Assembly (NCBI GenBank): GCA_017472225.1
Contig: JAFUQS010000056.1
Span: 50,895-114,894, forward strand
Direction of reading: 5' to 3'
DNA: 64,000 nucleotides
Source of the DNA: Clostridia bacterium
GTDB lineage: Bacteria; Bacillota; Clostridia; Oscillospirales; Acutalibacteraceae
Shown here: piece after piece, positions 16,867 through 25,593 of the stretch
Layout: the number at the start of each line of letters is the position of its first letter
Numbering within the stretch: the stretch's first letter is position 1
Position numbers and translations under genes: made by a program
The notes under the pieces: model-generated
Told to the model about the DNA's origin: nothing
What the model saw: only the letters and a program-made list of their open reading frames with translations
Databases searched by the model: none

Positions 16867-18099
16867 TCAATATTCTTCTTTAAGTCCTTCTTCGTCATAA
16901 ATGAAGAGAGCACGAAGTGCAATATCAAGGCATTTTTCAACTGTCTTGATATTCATGTTATCAGCCGTATCACGCCTTGTGTGATAATATCTCGGCGGGC
17001 CGGGATTCATGGCAGAAAGAGTTACGGCAGGAACTCCGCTTTGCTGAATTGCAGCAGCATCGGAAGCACCAAGATAAACTGAAATATAAGGAAGGTCAAC
17101 ACCGGCATCTTCACCTGCTTTTTTAACAAGCTTGCTGACACGTGCATCCATTGAAACCGTACCTGAAAGGTCACGCTTACAAATGGAAATGTTATCATAA
17201 TCTCTGAAGGTTTCAAGACCGATAAAGATTGTGGGAATCTCTGTGAGCTCATCGTGATGGCGCTTTGCATAATCCTTTGCACCACGAAGACCTGATTCCT
17301 CAGAGCCGGTAGCCATACAGATGACTTCGGTATTTTCAAATCTGATGTTGTTATCCTCAAGATATTTCATAATGGCAATTGAAGAAACAGCACCTGTAAG
17401 GTTGTCGTTTGCACCTTCAACAGTTCTGCGGAAATTGATAAAAATAATTGCACAGATAACACCGGGAATAAAGGCAATCTGAACATATTTGAGAACTGTC
17501 AGAAGCTCCTCAGAGCCGACATTGAAGGTTGCAAGAATTGCATAGACAAGGCAGTAAAGCATACCGACAATAGCCCATACACCTGCAACATAAAGCAGCG
17601 GAGCACCGCCAAGATGGGTAAAGGTCCATTCGTGCGAGGAGTCAACATGACCGGAGAAAATAATTCTCTGCTTTGTTTCTCCTGCAGCTTTTCTGACACC
17701 GATTGCATTGTGGGATTGGTATTTTTTGAAAAACACATCGTAAAACTGTTTATACATACCAAATTCACAAACGAGGCAAACAGCAGCAATAACAGAAACA
17801 ACAAGAGCAACTACGGGTAAATTCACAAAAGAAAATACCATTGCAATTGCAACAAGAATACCACAAACCCGAATGAAGCTCATAAGTGCCTCTCTCGCAA
17901 CGGTAAATTCTTCAACAGCCACCTCATCGCAGCAGCTTTTCATCTGTTCCGCAAGATGCGCATGAGCCTTGTGCTCAGCCTCGGAGCCGGCAATACGGGG
18001 GCCGATTTCTTTGCAGATTTTTTTAATTTCTCTGACAGTGTAATTTGTATACATTCTGACAGAAGCTGCGTAATTCTTTACGCTTTCATTTGCTTTCAA
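16867..18099 (-). CDS. Membrane-associated M28-family zinc peptidase
   Basis: A 410-residue protein of the M28 aminopeptidase family. Candidate zinc ligands are H151 and D153 in SGHVDSS, D232 in GANDNLTGA, the E267-E268 pair in GSEESGLRG, and the histidine of YYHTRRDT near the C terminus. Hydrophobic segments at about 74-112 and again at 160-225 are inserted around the first metal motif, so the enzyme is probably embedded in or tethered to the membrane. There is no N-terminal signal peptide. It stands alone with its own promoter; the substrate is unknown. Small peptide or amino-acid release is the family role. Confidence 0.83.
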   Translation of the reverse strand: MKANESVKNYAASVRMYTNYTVREIKKICKEIGPRIAGSEAEHKAHAHLAEQMKSCCDEVAVEEFTVAREALMSFIRVCGILVAIAMVFSFVNLPVVALVVSVIAAVCLVCEFGMYKQFYDVFFKKYQSHNAIGVRKAAGETKQRIIFSGHVDSSHEWTFTHLGGAPLLYVAGVWAIVGMLYCLVYAILATFNVGSEELLTVLKYVQIAFIPGVICAIIFINFRRTVEGANDNLTGAVSSIAIMKYLEDNNIRFENTEVICMATGSEESGLRGAKDYAKRHHDELTEIPTIFIGLETFRDYDNISICKRDLSGTVSMDARVSKLVKKAGEDAGVDLPYISVYLGASDAAAIQQSGVPAVTLSAMNPGPPRYYHTRRDTADNMNIKTVEKCLDIALRALFIYDEEGLKEEY

Positions 18100-18174
18100 A
18101 ACATATTCTCCTTTGCAAATAAACTACATAACACCGATTATCTGATATCGGACAAATCGGAATTTAATGTCACC

Positions 18175-18203
18175 ATTCTATCACTAAAAATTAAATTAGT
18201 CGA
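18175..18203 (-). promoter_or_regulatory. Probable promoter of the M28 peptidase gene
   Basis: The -35 is TCGACT (18198-18203), the spacer 17 bp and the -10 TAGAAT (18175-18180), leftwards. The remaining gap up to 18,298 is AT-rich with no gene. Confidence 0.6.
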
Positions 18204-18298
18204 GTTTTTTTCGCAATGTTAAATAATTGTTTATAATTATATCTAATGTTAAAAAAATATTTCCGAATTATTAACATCACAAGCTTTCACAGGTTGAT

Positions 18299-18601
18299 TC
18301 ACACCTCATAATCAACACTTGCTCTGCCCTCTCTGATGAGAGAAACAAAAGCGGATACCTTTTTATGCTCGGGATGGATTCTGTATGCATTAACATCCTC
18401 AATAGTATCAAAGCCGCTTATCAGCACAGCATCATACATCCCTTCCTTCGGATTGACATTTATTTCGACCTTCATTTCTCTTATAAAGTCGATTTTCGAG
18501 GGCAGTGCTTCAAGCATTGCTTTAACCTTTGCAATGTTTTCCTGCTTTGTTGCGCCCTCGGCATAATCCTTGAATTTCCACATTACAATATGTTTAATCA
18601 T
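18299..18601 (-). CDS. Dabb-domain (stress-responsive A/B barrel) protein
   Basis: A 100-residue protein that is a single Dabb domain, a small dimeric alpha/beta barrel. IKHIVMWKFKD at the start, the PSKIDFIREMKVEINVN strand, YDAVLISGFDTIEDVNAY and the HPEHKKVSAFV helix are diagnostic. Members bind small hydrophobic ligands or act in aromatic metabolism, but most, including this one, have no known function. It is monocistronic with its own SigA-type promoter and is divergent from metG. Confidence 0.85.
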   Translation of the reverse strand: MIKHIVMWKFKDYAEGATKQENIAKVKAMLEALPSKIDFIREMKVEINVNPKEGMYDAVLISGFDTIEDVNAYRIHPEHKKVSAFVSLIREGRASVDYEV

Positions 18602-18634
18602 TTATATTCTCCTTTCTGCGGTTTGTATAGACTA

Positions 18635-18663
18635 ACTTTACAGTTTTTCTGCAGAAATGTCAA
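18635..18663 (-). promoter_or_regulatory. Promoter of the Dabb gene
   Basis: The -35 is TTGACA (18658-18663), the spacer 17 bp and the -10 TAAAGT (18635-18640), leftwards. It sits back to back with the metG promoter about 60 bp away. Confidence 0.75.
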
Positions 18664-18723
18664 GAGCTAAAAGCATTCTGATGCCTGTTTTTTATATATT
18701 ACATTATAAAAGAAATAATAATA

Positions 18724-18753
18724 TTGACAAAAGAGGTAATTTATTGGTAAAAT
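18724..18753 (+). promoter_or_regulatory. Promoter of metG-tatD
   Basis: The -35 is TTGACA (18724-18729), the spacer 18 bp and the -10 TAAAAT (18748-18753). Transcription should begin near 18,760, which excludes the in-frame ATG at 18,757 as the metG start. Confidence 0.8.
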
Positions 18754-18789
18754 GTAATGAATAAAAATTATTTGAAAGGAAGTTATATA

Positions 18790-20754
18790 ATGAATAAAGG
18801 TAAGTTTTATATAACTACTGCCATTGCTTATACATCAAGGAAGCCTCACATCGGCAACAGCTATGAAATCGTGCTCACCGATGCAATTGCAAGATATAAG
18901 AGACTTCAGGGCTATGATGTTTTCTTCCTCACAGGTACTGATGAGCACGGTCAGAAAATTGAGGAATATGCAAAGGCAGCAGGTATCACACCGAAGGAGT
19001 ATGTTGACAATGTTGCAGGTGAAATCAGAGCTATCTGTGACACCCTCAACACCACCTATGACAAGTTCATCAGAACAACCGATGATTATCACGAAAAGGT
19101 TGTTCAGAAGATTTTTAAAAAGCTTTATGAGCAGGATGATATTTACAAAAGTGAATATGAAGGTCTTTACTGCACTCCCTGTGAATCCTTCTGGACAGAG
19201 TCTCAGCTTGTTGACGGCAAGTGCCCTGACTGCGGCAGAGAAGTAACAAAGGCTAAGGAGGAGGCTTATTTCCTTCGTCTTTCAAAGTATCAGAAGCAGC
19301 TTGAAGAATATATCGAAAGTAACGACAGCTTCATTTATCCCGAAGCCCGTAAGAAGGAAATGCTCAACAACTTCATCAAGCCGGGACTTCAGGACCTTTG
19401 CGTTTCAAGAACCTCATTCAAATGGGGTATCCCCGTTTCATTTGACGATAAGCACGTAATTTATGTGTGGATTGATGCGCTTTCAAACTACATCACCGCC
19501 CTCGGCTACGACCCTGACGGCAACGGCGAGCTTTACAACAAATACTGGCCTGCAGATGTGCATATCATCGGCAAGGATATTGTTCGCTTCCACACAATCT
19601 ATTGGCCTATTATGCTTATGGCTCTCGGTGAGCCTTTACCTAAGCAGGTATACGGTCACCCCTGGCTTCTTTTCGGCGAGGACAAAATGAGCAAATCAAA
19701 GGGCAATGTTATTTATGCCGATGAATTATCAAAGCTTATCGGTGTTGACGCTGTCAGATATTATCTTCTTTCAGAAATGCCTCACGCTAATGACGGCTCA
19801 ATTTCTTACAGCACAATCATTGAAAGATATAATTCAGACCTTGCAAACACCCTCGGCAACCTTGTTAACAGAACAGTTGCCATGACAAACAAATACTTTG
19901 ACGGCACAGTTATGGCTCCCTCCTGCCCCGACGCAATTGACGAAGATCTCAAGGCATTTGCTCTTGATACAGTTAAAAATGTTGAAAAGAACATTGACTC
20001 TTACCACATTGCAGATGCAGTTGAAGCTGTTATGAACCTTGCAAAGCGCTGCAACAAATACATTGATGAAACAGCTCCCTGGGCACTCGCAAAGGACGAA
20101 AGCCAAAAGGAAAGACTCGGCACTGTGCTTTATAACCTTCTTGAAGGCATCAGATTTATTGCAGTTCTTTCATCTGCCTTTATGCCCGAAACCTCAAAGG
20201 CTATTCTTTCACAGATTAACTGCGATATTGCTGATTATGACAGCCTTTCACAGTTCGGCGCACTCAAGGCAGGTAATAAGGTTGGTACTGCAACTCCCCT
20301 TTTCGCACGTATTGATGCTGAAAAAATGATGGCAGATATCGAGGCTCAGCAGAAAGCTGCTCAGGAAAGTGAAAAGAGCTATGAAGAAACTCTGCAGGAG
20401 CAGAAAAAAGCAGAAATTGAAGGTGTTGCAAAAATCAGCATTGACGATTTTGCCAAGGTTGACCTTCGTGTTGCAAAAATCACAGACTGCGAGCCTGTAA
20501 AAAGAGCAAAGAAGCTTCTGAAGCTCACCCTCAACGACGGCACAGGTACGCCAAGAACCGTGGCATCAGGTATTGCAAAGTGGTATAAGCCTGAAGACCT
20601 TATCGGCAAGAGTGTTATTGTTGTTTCAAACCTCAAGCCGGCGGTCCTTTGCGGTGTTGAAAGTCAGGGTATGATTCTTGCCGCTGACTGCTCAGAGGAA
20701 GATGTTAAGGTTATTTTCGTTGACGTCATCCCTGAGGGCTCAAAGGTAAGATAA
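18790..20754 (+). CDS. metG: Methionyl-tRNA synthetase
   Basis: A 654-residue class I synthetase charging tRNA-Met. The HIGH-type motif is PHIGNSYE near the start, a zinc knuckle has CTPC and CPDC pairs (about 127-147), KMSKSKGN is the KMSKS loop near residue 300, and a C-terminal MetRS-beta tRNA-binding OB fold (IDDFAKVDLRVAKI onward) fills the last 110 residues. I chose the ATG at 18,790, preceded by AAAGGAAG, because an upstream ATG at 18,757 lies within the promoter. The stop TAA shares its A with the tatD ATG (TAATG), so the two are coupled. Confidence 0.96.
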   Translation: MNKGKFYITTAIAYTSRKPHIGNSYEIVLTDAIARYKRLQGYDVFFLTGTDEHGQKIEEYAKAAGITPKEYVDNVAGEIRAICDTLNTTYDKFIRTTDDYHEKVVQKIFKKLYEQDDIYKSEYEGLYCTPCESFWTESQLVDGKCPDCGREVTKAKEEAYFLRLSKYQKQLEEYIESNDSFIYPEARKKEMLNNFIKPGLQDLCVSRTSFKWGIPVSFDDKHVIYVWIDALSNYITALGYDPDGNGELYNKYWPADVHIIGKDIVRFHTIYWPIMLMALGEPLPKQVYGHPWLLFGEDKMSKSKGNVIYADELSKLIGVDAVRYYLLSEMPHANDGSISYSTIIERYNSDLANTLGNLVNRTVAMTNKYFDGTVMAPSCPDAIDEDLKAFALDTVKNVEKNIDSYHIADAVEAVMNLAKRCNKYIDETAPWALAKDESQKERLGTVLYNLLEGIRFIAVLSSAFMPETSKAILSQINCDIADYDSLSQFGALKAGNKVGTATPLFARIDAEKMMADIEAQQKAAQESEKSYEETLQEQKKAEIEGVAKISIDDFAKVDLRVAKITDCEPVKRAKKLLKLTLNDGTGTPRTVASGIAKWYKPEDLIGKSVIVVSNLKPAVLCGVESQGMILAADCSEEDVKVIFVDVIPEGSKVR

Positions 20755-21518
20755 TGTATAAAAACATATTTGATACCCACGCTCACTACGATGACGGCCG
20801 CTTTGACGATGACAGAGATGAGCTGCTGAATTCGCTCACCGGAAAAGGTGTGAGCCACATTATCAATTGCGGTTGTGACCTTAAATCCAGCAAAACAACA
20901 CTTGCACTTTCTCAGAAATATGCTTTTATCTATGCCGCCGTCGGCGTTCACGCTCACGAAGCAGAGGAAGCAACGGAAAGTGACCTCCTTGAAATTGAAG
21001 AGCTTTATCGGAATGAAAAGGTAGTTGCAGTTGGTGAAATCGGACTTGATTATCATTACGATTTTTCACCGAGGGAAAGACAGCTTGAAGTTTTCGAAAG
21101 GCAGTTGGCTCTTGCAAACAAGCTTGAGCTTCCCGTGATAGTTCATGACAGAGAAGCTCATGAGGACACAATGAATCTTCTGAAAAAATACAAACCAAAG
21201 GGTGTTGTTCATTGCTTTTCAGGTTCAAAGGAAATGGCAGCAGAAATTGTCAAGCTCGGAATGTACATCGGTATGGGCGGTGCAGTAACCTTCAAGAATG
21301 CGAAAAGGCCTGTTGAGGTTATGGAATATCTTCCGATTGAAAGGCTCCTGCTTGAAACCGATGCGCCATATATGACGCCTGTCCCCTTTCGTGGAACACG
21401 CTGTGATTCGGCACACATTGCTTATACTGCCGAAAAAATTGCAGAAATTAAAAAAATTGATGTGCAACAGCTTATTGACCTGTGCCATGAAAACGCAAAA
21501 ACACTTTTCGGAATATAA
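20754..21518 (+). CDS. tatD: TatD-family metal-dependent DNase
   Basis: A 254-residue TIM-barrel metal hydrolase. H9 and H11 (DTHAHYD) are the first metal pair, with GEIGLDYHYDF, VIVHDREAHED, VVHCFSGS and ETDAPYMTP providing the other ligands. TatD enzymes are 3'-5' exonucleases on DNA and RNA. The gene is coupled to metG by a 1-bp TAATG overlap, a conserved Firmicutes pair (metS-yabD), and is followed by a terminator. Confidence 0.94.
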   Translation: MYKNIFDTHAHYDDGRFDDDRDELLNSLTGKGVSHIINCGCDLKSSKTTLALSQKYAFIYAAVGVHAHEAEEATESDLLEIEELYRNEKVVAVGEIGLDYHYDFSPRERQLEVFERQLALANKLELPVIVHDREAHEDTMNLLKKYKPKGVVHCFSGSKEMAAEIVKLGMYIGMGGAVTFKNAKRPVEVMEYLPIERLLLETDAPYMTPVPFRGTRCDSAHIAYTAEKIAEIKKIDVQQLIDLCHENAKTLFGI

Positions 21519-21526
21519 AATATTAA

Positions 21527-21561
21527 ATACCCCCGTAAACCATAACGGTTTACGGGGGTAT
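21527..21561. terminator. Bidirectional terminator between tatD and the FAD oxidoreductase
   Basis: A 15-bp perfect stem (ATACCCCCGTAAACC / GGTTTACGGGGGTAT) with a short loop lies between two convergent genes. T-rich sequence follows rightwards (TCTGTCTTGTTTATC) and AT-rich sequence follows leftwards. Confidence 0.85.
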
Positions 21562-21572
21562 CTCTGTCTTGT

Positions 21573-22904
21573 TTATCTTTTGAAGCAAGCATTATACTTC
21601 TCAGCCCATGAGCGTACTCTGTTAACTTCATACTCCCTTGGCATTGCAGCGGTTACTGCAGTTATTGCGGCAACATCCTTGCCCATACGAAGTACTTTTT
21701 TCAGAACTGCAGGATTTCCTGCAAGTCCTGTAATTTTTGCCTTCAAGGGCTCCGGCTCAAGCATATCCTTAACCATTGCTCCAAGGCTTGTTGAATCTGC
21801 ACCGATTGTCATATCATCAGCGTTGAGAATACCTTTTTCAAAGATATAATCAAGCTCATAAGGTTCAAGTCGGGTAAGAAGAAGCTTAACGGCTGCCAGA
21901 GGAGCAAGTCCGTTACCGATTTTTGAGCAGAACTCCCTTTGATACTTCCACAGCGTAGCTGCACTGTAGCTGTTTGTCTTATCATCAAGAATAGCGTCAG
22001 CAAGAATTTTTGCAGCCTTCATGCTGTTTGCAATACCTGAACCGATAATGGGCACTGTCATGAATGCACTGTCACCGATTGCAGCATAACCGTCTGCAAC
22101 AAGAACGGCAAGAGGCTGTCTTACGGGAATTTCAACAAATTCGCCGCCTCTTACGAGCTTTTCACCAAGATGGGGATTTTCTTCCCTGAGAGCAGCAAGA
22201 GTCTTTTCAACCTCTTGTTCATCAAGCTTATTGAATCTGCCGATGAGTATATCGGTATATTCCTCCTCTGCTGCAACCCATGAAATGCCAAGCTTTCCCT
22301 TATGGAAAAGAAGCACCTTGAATTTATCCTCAACCTCGCCGCAGTCTATCTTTTCATAAAAGCCACGCCAGACATAAAAGCGTTCATATTCCTGAGCATC
22401 GTGCTGAATACCGAGATATTCGGGAAGCTGCTTTCTTAAAGGTGAATTGATACCGCAGGCATCAATAACAAGGTCTGCAAATTCTTCGCCCTTTTCGGTT
22501 TTGATACCGACCACACGGTTACCGAGCATAACAGGCTTTTCAACAGCATTATTATATTCAAATTTTACACCGCAATCCTCTGCATATTTAATAATGCAGT
22601 CATAGATAACCTTTCTTTCCATCTGCAATTCAAGCTGATCATCGGGAGTGTCCTGTCTGAGTCTTGTGGTCATACCGGGACCGAAAAATGTCATGTCATT
22701 TTTAAGACTCCAGAGCTCCTCACCGGGAACATCCATACCAATTGCGGTGAAAGCCTTTCTGTCAAAAATATCGGTCCAGTCATAGCCCATATTTTTTCTC
22801 TTGTTCTTTTCATAAACAGTGACATCATAGCCCTTTTTTGCAAGAATTGCACCACAGGCGATTCCGCCGTGGCCACCGCCGGCAACAATAATTTTCTTAC
22901 CCAT
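21573..22904 (-). CDS. FAD-dependent oxidoreductase (geranylgeranyl-reductase-like)
   Basis: A 443-residue flavoprotein. The N-terminal FAD motif is VAGGGHGGIACGAILAKKG followed by VYEKN; a second conserved part is DGYAAIGDSAFMTVPIIGSGIANSMKAA, typical of the geranylgeranyl reductase/FixC-like flavoprotein group. There is no iron-sulfur motif, signal peptide or membrane helix. The substrate cannot be deduced: reduction of isoprenoid double bonds is known for relatives, but other hydroxylase-like roles are possible. It is monocistronic, and its promoter is overlapped by two identical 8-bp palindromes, so it is probably under dedicated repression. Confidence 0.8.
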   Translation of the reverse strand: MGKKIIVAGGGHGGIACGAILAKKGYDVTVYEKNKRKNMGYDWTDIFDRKAFTAIGMDVPGEELWSLKNDMTFFGPGMTTRLRQDTPDDQLELQMERKVIYDCIIKYAEDCGVKFEYNNAVEKPVMLGNRVVGIKTEKGEEFADLVIDACGINSPLRKQLPEYLGIQHDAQEYERFYVWRGFYEKIDCGEVEDKFKVLLFHKGKLGISWVAAEEEYTDILIGRFNKLDEQEVEKTLAALREENPHLGEKLVRGGEFVEIPVRQPLAVLVADGYAAIGDSAFMTVPIIGSGIANSMKAAKILADAILDDKTNSYSAATLWKYQREFCSKIGNGLAPLAAVKLLLTRLEPYELDYIFEKGILNADDMTIGADSTSLGAMVKDMLEPEPLKAKITGLAGNPAVLKKVLRMGKDVAAITAVTAAMPREYEVNRVRSWAEKYNACFKR

Positions 22905-22923
22905 ATTGTTTTCTCCTCACTTT

Positions 22924-22958
22924 TTAACAATTGTTAAACAATTATATAACAATTGTGA
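22924..22958. promoter_or_regulatory. Paired palindromic operator over the FAD oxidoreductase promoter
   Basis: Two copies of ACAATTGT, one inside TTAACAATTGTTAA (22924-22937) and one in TAACAATTGTGA (22947-22958), have centres 22 bp apart, about two helical turns. They flank the -10 hexamer. Such AT-rich dyads are typical of MarR/TetR-size repressors. No regulator gene is adjacent, so the binding protein is unknown. Confidence 0.75.
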
Positions 22959-22969
22959 ACGGAATTCAA
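22941..22969 (-). promoter_or_regulatory. Promoter of the FAD oxidoreductase
   Basis: The -35 is TTGAAT (22964-22969), the spacer 17 bp and the -10 TATAAT (22941-22946), leftwards. The operator palindromes cover the spacer and the region just downstream of the -10. Confidence 0.8.
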
Positions 22970-22998
22970 TAGGAAGTGAAGAATTTGCCTGTGACGGC

Positions 22999-24477
22999 TT
23001 ATAAAATAATGCAGATAAGTCCACTGCAGCCTTCATTGATAACTCTTTCAAGGGTTTCCTGAAGCTTCATTCTCGCATCAACCGGCATTTTATAAAGCTT
23101 GTTGTGAAGTCCTTCATTAACAAGGCTATCCAATGTTTTGCCGAAAATATTAGATTGCCATATCTTAGAAGGATCTTCTTCAAACTCCTTGAGAAGATAC
23201 ATAATAAGCTCTTCGGATTGACTTTCCGTGCCAACAATCGGTGCAACCTCAGTGGTGATATTGGCTTTCAGCATATGAATTGACGGTGCAGAAGCTTTAA
23301 GCCGTACACCGTAGCGACCGCCCTGCTTCATAATTTCAGGGTCTTCAAGAGATAATTCCTCCATAGTCGGCATAACTATTCCGTAGCCTGTCGCCTCCAC
23401 CTCTTTAAGAGCAGCTGCAAAGCGTTCATAATCCTTTTTTATGCTTGTCAGTTCAATGAGCTTATTCATCAATTGCTGTTCATTTTCAATTTCCATGCCC
23501 GTTTTTTCTGTAAGCACCTTATAAAAAAGATCCTGAGGCGTGGAAAGTGATATTTTAACGGCTCCCACAGAAAGGTCAACATCCTTCACATCAGATGAAC
23601 ACACGGCATCATTCTCACAAATGCTCATTGTGAATGTCCTTGCATCCTTCACCCTTCGGATAAGCTTTGCATTGTTTTTTATGGAGTCAAAAAGCTCCTG
23701 TCTTATGGGATGTGTTTTTTCAAGCTTTGATATCCAATGAGGAAAATCAATCTGCATTTCCTTTATCGGGAACTCATAAAGCACACTTGAAAGAATATCC
23801 TCAAGCTCTTTTTTGGTTAAGTTCTGACAATTTACCGGTATTACGCCGACACCGTATTTTTCCGAAAGCTCTTCTGCAAGACGGCAACATTCATCGGAAT
23901 GTGGATTCCGGCTGTTAAGAAGCACCACAAAGGGCTTTTCAATTTCCTTGAGCTCGTTTATAACTCTTTCCTCCGCCTCAACATAGTCCTGCCTTGAAAT
24001 ATCTCCGATTGAGCCATCAGTGGAAACAACAAGTCCGATTGTGCTGTGCTCCGTGATAACCTTTCTTGTTCCGATTTCAGCCGCCATATTAAAAGGTATC
24101 TCCTTTTCAAACCATGGAGTTTTAACCATTCTCGGCTGATTATTTTCTATGTAGCCAATGGCGGCAGGTACGATATATCCCACACAGTCAATGAGCCTTA
24201 CACTGAAGCGGACAGAATCATCAATCTGAAGCTGAGCTGCGTTTTCAGGGATAAATTTCGGCTCTGTTGTCATGATTGTTTTGCCTGATGATGATTGAGG
24301 GAGCTCATCCCTTGCCCTTTGTTTGTGGGCACTTTCTTCAATATTAGGAAGCACCAGCACATCCATAAAACGCTTTATAAAGGTTGATTTACCCGTTCTG
24401 ACAGGTCCGACAACACCAATGTAAATATCCCCGCCCGTTCTTGTTGCAATTGAGTTGTAAATGCTTGTGTTTGTCAT
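22999..24477 (-). CDS. spoIVA: Stage IV sporulation protein A (spore-coat ATPase)
   Basis: A 492-residue SpoIVA, the ATPase that polymerises on the forespore surface to form the coat basement layer. The Walker A is GPVRTGKST (24-32); the family segments TTEPKFIPENAAQ, VRLIDCVGYIVPAA, the middle domain with STDGSIGDI and LLNSRNPHS, and the C-terminal end GCSGLICIIL are all present at full length. The gene is monocistronic. Upstream is a SigE-like promoter, the expected mother-cell control. Its presence strongly indicates a spore former. Confidence 0.97.
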   Translation of the reverse strand: MTNTSIYNSIATRTGGDIYIGVVGPVRTGKSTFIKRFMDVLVLPNIEESAHKQRARDELPQSSSGKTIMTTEPKFIPENAAQLQIDDSVRFSVRLIDCVGYIVPAAIGYIENNQPRMVKTPWFEKEIPFNMAAEIGTRKVITEHSTIGLVVSTDGSIGDISRQDYVEAEERVINELKEIEKPFVVLLNSRNPHSDECCRLAEELSEKYGVGVIPVNCQNLTKKELEDILSSVLYEFPIKEMQIDFPHWISKLEKTHPIRQELFDSIKNNAKLIRRVKDARTFTMSICENDAVCSSDVKDVDLSVGAVKISLSTPQDLFYKVLTEKTGMEIENEQQLMNKLIELTSIKKDYERFAAALKEVEATGYGIVMPTMEELSLEDPEIMKQGGRYGVRLKASAPSIHMLKANITTEVAPIVGTESQSEELIMYLLKEFEEDPSKIWQSNIFGKTLDSLVNEGLHNKLYKMPVDARMKLQETLERVINEGCSGLICIIL

Positions 24478-24510
24478 CTTTAAGTCCTCTTTTCGCTTTT
24501 ATTACACTCA

Positions 24511-24538
24511 ATTTATATGCGGAGTATTCGTTGAATAT
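24511..24538 (-). promoter_or_regulatory. Candidate SigE promoter of spoIVA
   Basis: The minus strand reads ATATT (24534-24538), 14 nt, then CATATAAAT (24511-24519), close to the mother-cell SigE pattern ATATT-N14-CATACAnT. It lies about 35 bp before the spoIVA start and its GAGG site. Confidence 0.6.
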
Positions 24539-24586
24539 GTTTTTCGGTAAAAAATCAAAAAATAAAAGGGCTCGGAAAAAGATATT

Positions 24587-24620
24587 AAAAAAAGACATCC
24601 GAATTTTAAATTCAGATGCC
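24587..24620 (-). terminator. Terminator downstream of the divIC-S1 cluster
   Basis: On the minus strand a stem GGCATCTGAATTT / AAATTCGGATGTC (24594-24620) is followed by TTTTTTT (24587-24593). It lies about 105 bp past the S1 gene; the bases between (24,621-24,725) hold no gene. Confidence 0.8.
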
Positions 24621-24725
24621 TTTATGATTTAAATTATAATTTACCTGATTGCAACAGATTAAAGATTATTCCGCATAAAAGCTTAATTTCATATCAATCC
24701 TTCTGCAATTCTGCTTTTATAAGTG

Positions 24726-25184
24726 TCAGTTGTTTCTTCCGCCTCTGCGGTTTCCGCCACCATGTCTTCCGTCAGTGGAGCGTTTAAGGTCAGACATTTT
24801 TTCGTCACTTGCCTGCTTGAACTGAGCCATCATTTCTTCAAATGTCATAGCCTCCTTAGGCTTACTCTGCTGACCCTGCCAGACATTTGCACTTCTCGGT
24901 CTGTCATTTCTTGCGGGTCTTGGTCCACGCTTAGGCTGGGCATCAGCCTTAGGCTCTTCGGCTTTTCTTATTGAAAGACTGATTTTGCCTTCTTCGGTGA
25001 TATTGACAACCTTAACCTTAACGGTGTCACCTTCCTTAAGGAATTCCTTGATATCCTTGACAAAGGAATTGGAAACCTCGGAAATATGTACCATACCGCT
25101 TTTGCCGTCAGGGAGACTTACAAAAGCACCGAAAGCTGTGAGTCCTGTGATTTTACCTTCAACTATTGTGCCGATTTCAAGCAT
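24726..25184 (-). CDS. S1-domain RNA-binding protein (YabR-like)
   Basis: A 152-residue protein. Residues 1-72 are one S1 domain (GTIVEGKITGLTAFGAFV, GMVHISEVSNSFV, VKVKVVNITEEGKISLSI). The rest is a basic, disordered region ending in a GGGNRRGGRNN arginine/glycine tail. It corresponds by order to B. subtilis yabR, the last gene of yabMNOPQ-divIC-yabR. S1 proteins of this group associate with ribosomes or mRNA; the exact role is open. A strong terminator follows. Confidence 0.87.
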   Translation of the reverse strand: MLEIGTIVEGKITGLTAFGAFVSLPDGKSGMVHISEVSNSFVKDIKEFLKEGDTVKVKVVNITEEGKISLSIRKAEEPKADAQPKRGPRPARNDRPRSANVWQGQQSKPKEAMTFEEMMAQFKQASDEKMSDLKRSTDGRHGGGNRRGGRNN

Positions 25185-25208
25185 AAAAAAATGTCGTCCT
25201 CCTAAAAT

Positions 25209-25544
25209 TTATTCACCGAATGAAGAATTATAGTATACCTTTTCACCCGGCTTACAATATCCGTATTCTTCTCTGGCGATTTTTTCGTATAATTCATCCT
25301 TATTGTCAAGGGATTTGGTGATTTCTGCACTTTCTTCACTGAGAGCAGTAATCTGACTTTCGATTTTTGAAGCTTCTTCACTGTACTGTGCTGCTGCAAC
25401 ATAGTTAGGTATGATTACACCAACTACAGCGATACCGATTGCAAAAACAGCAAATATAAACATAGCAATCTGCACCTTGTGAGGCTTGAATTTTTTAACT
25501 TTTTTATGCTGCTTTTTTGCTTCGTTAAAATCCTTAACCGCCAA
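25209..25544 (-). CDS. divIC: Septum formation initiator DivIC/FtsB-family protein
   Basis: A 111-residue cell-division protein: a basic cytoplasmic N terminus, one membrane helix (VQIAMFIFAVFAIGIAVVGVI), then an external coiled coil (EEASKIESQITALSEESAEI) and the family end REEYGYCKPGEKVYY. DivIC bridges FtsL and division-site synthases. The frame is open to an ATG at 25,577, but GAGGTG lies just before a TTG at 25,542-25,544, giving a start of AVKDFNEAKK; I prefer that TTG. It sits between yabQ and the S1 gene as in B. subtilis. Confidence 0.85.
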   Translation of the reverse strand: MAVKDFNEAKKQHKKVKKFKPHKVQIAMFIFAVFAIGIAVVGVIIPNYVAAAQYSEEASKIESQITALSEESAEITKSLDNKDELYEKIAREEYGYCKPGEKVYYNSSFGE

Positions 25545-25593
25545 ATCTATCACCTCGAGCATCAGATATAAACACACATTTTATTATACAGAT

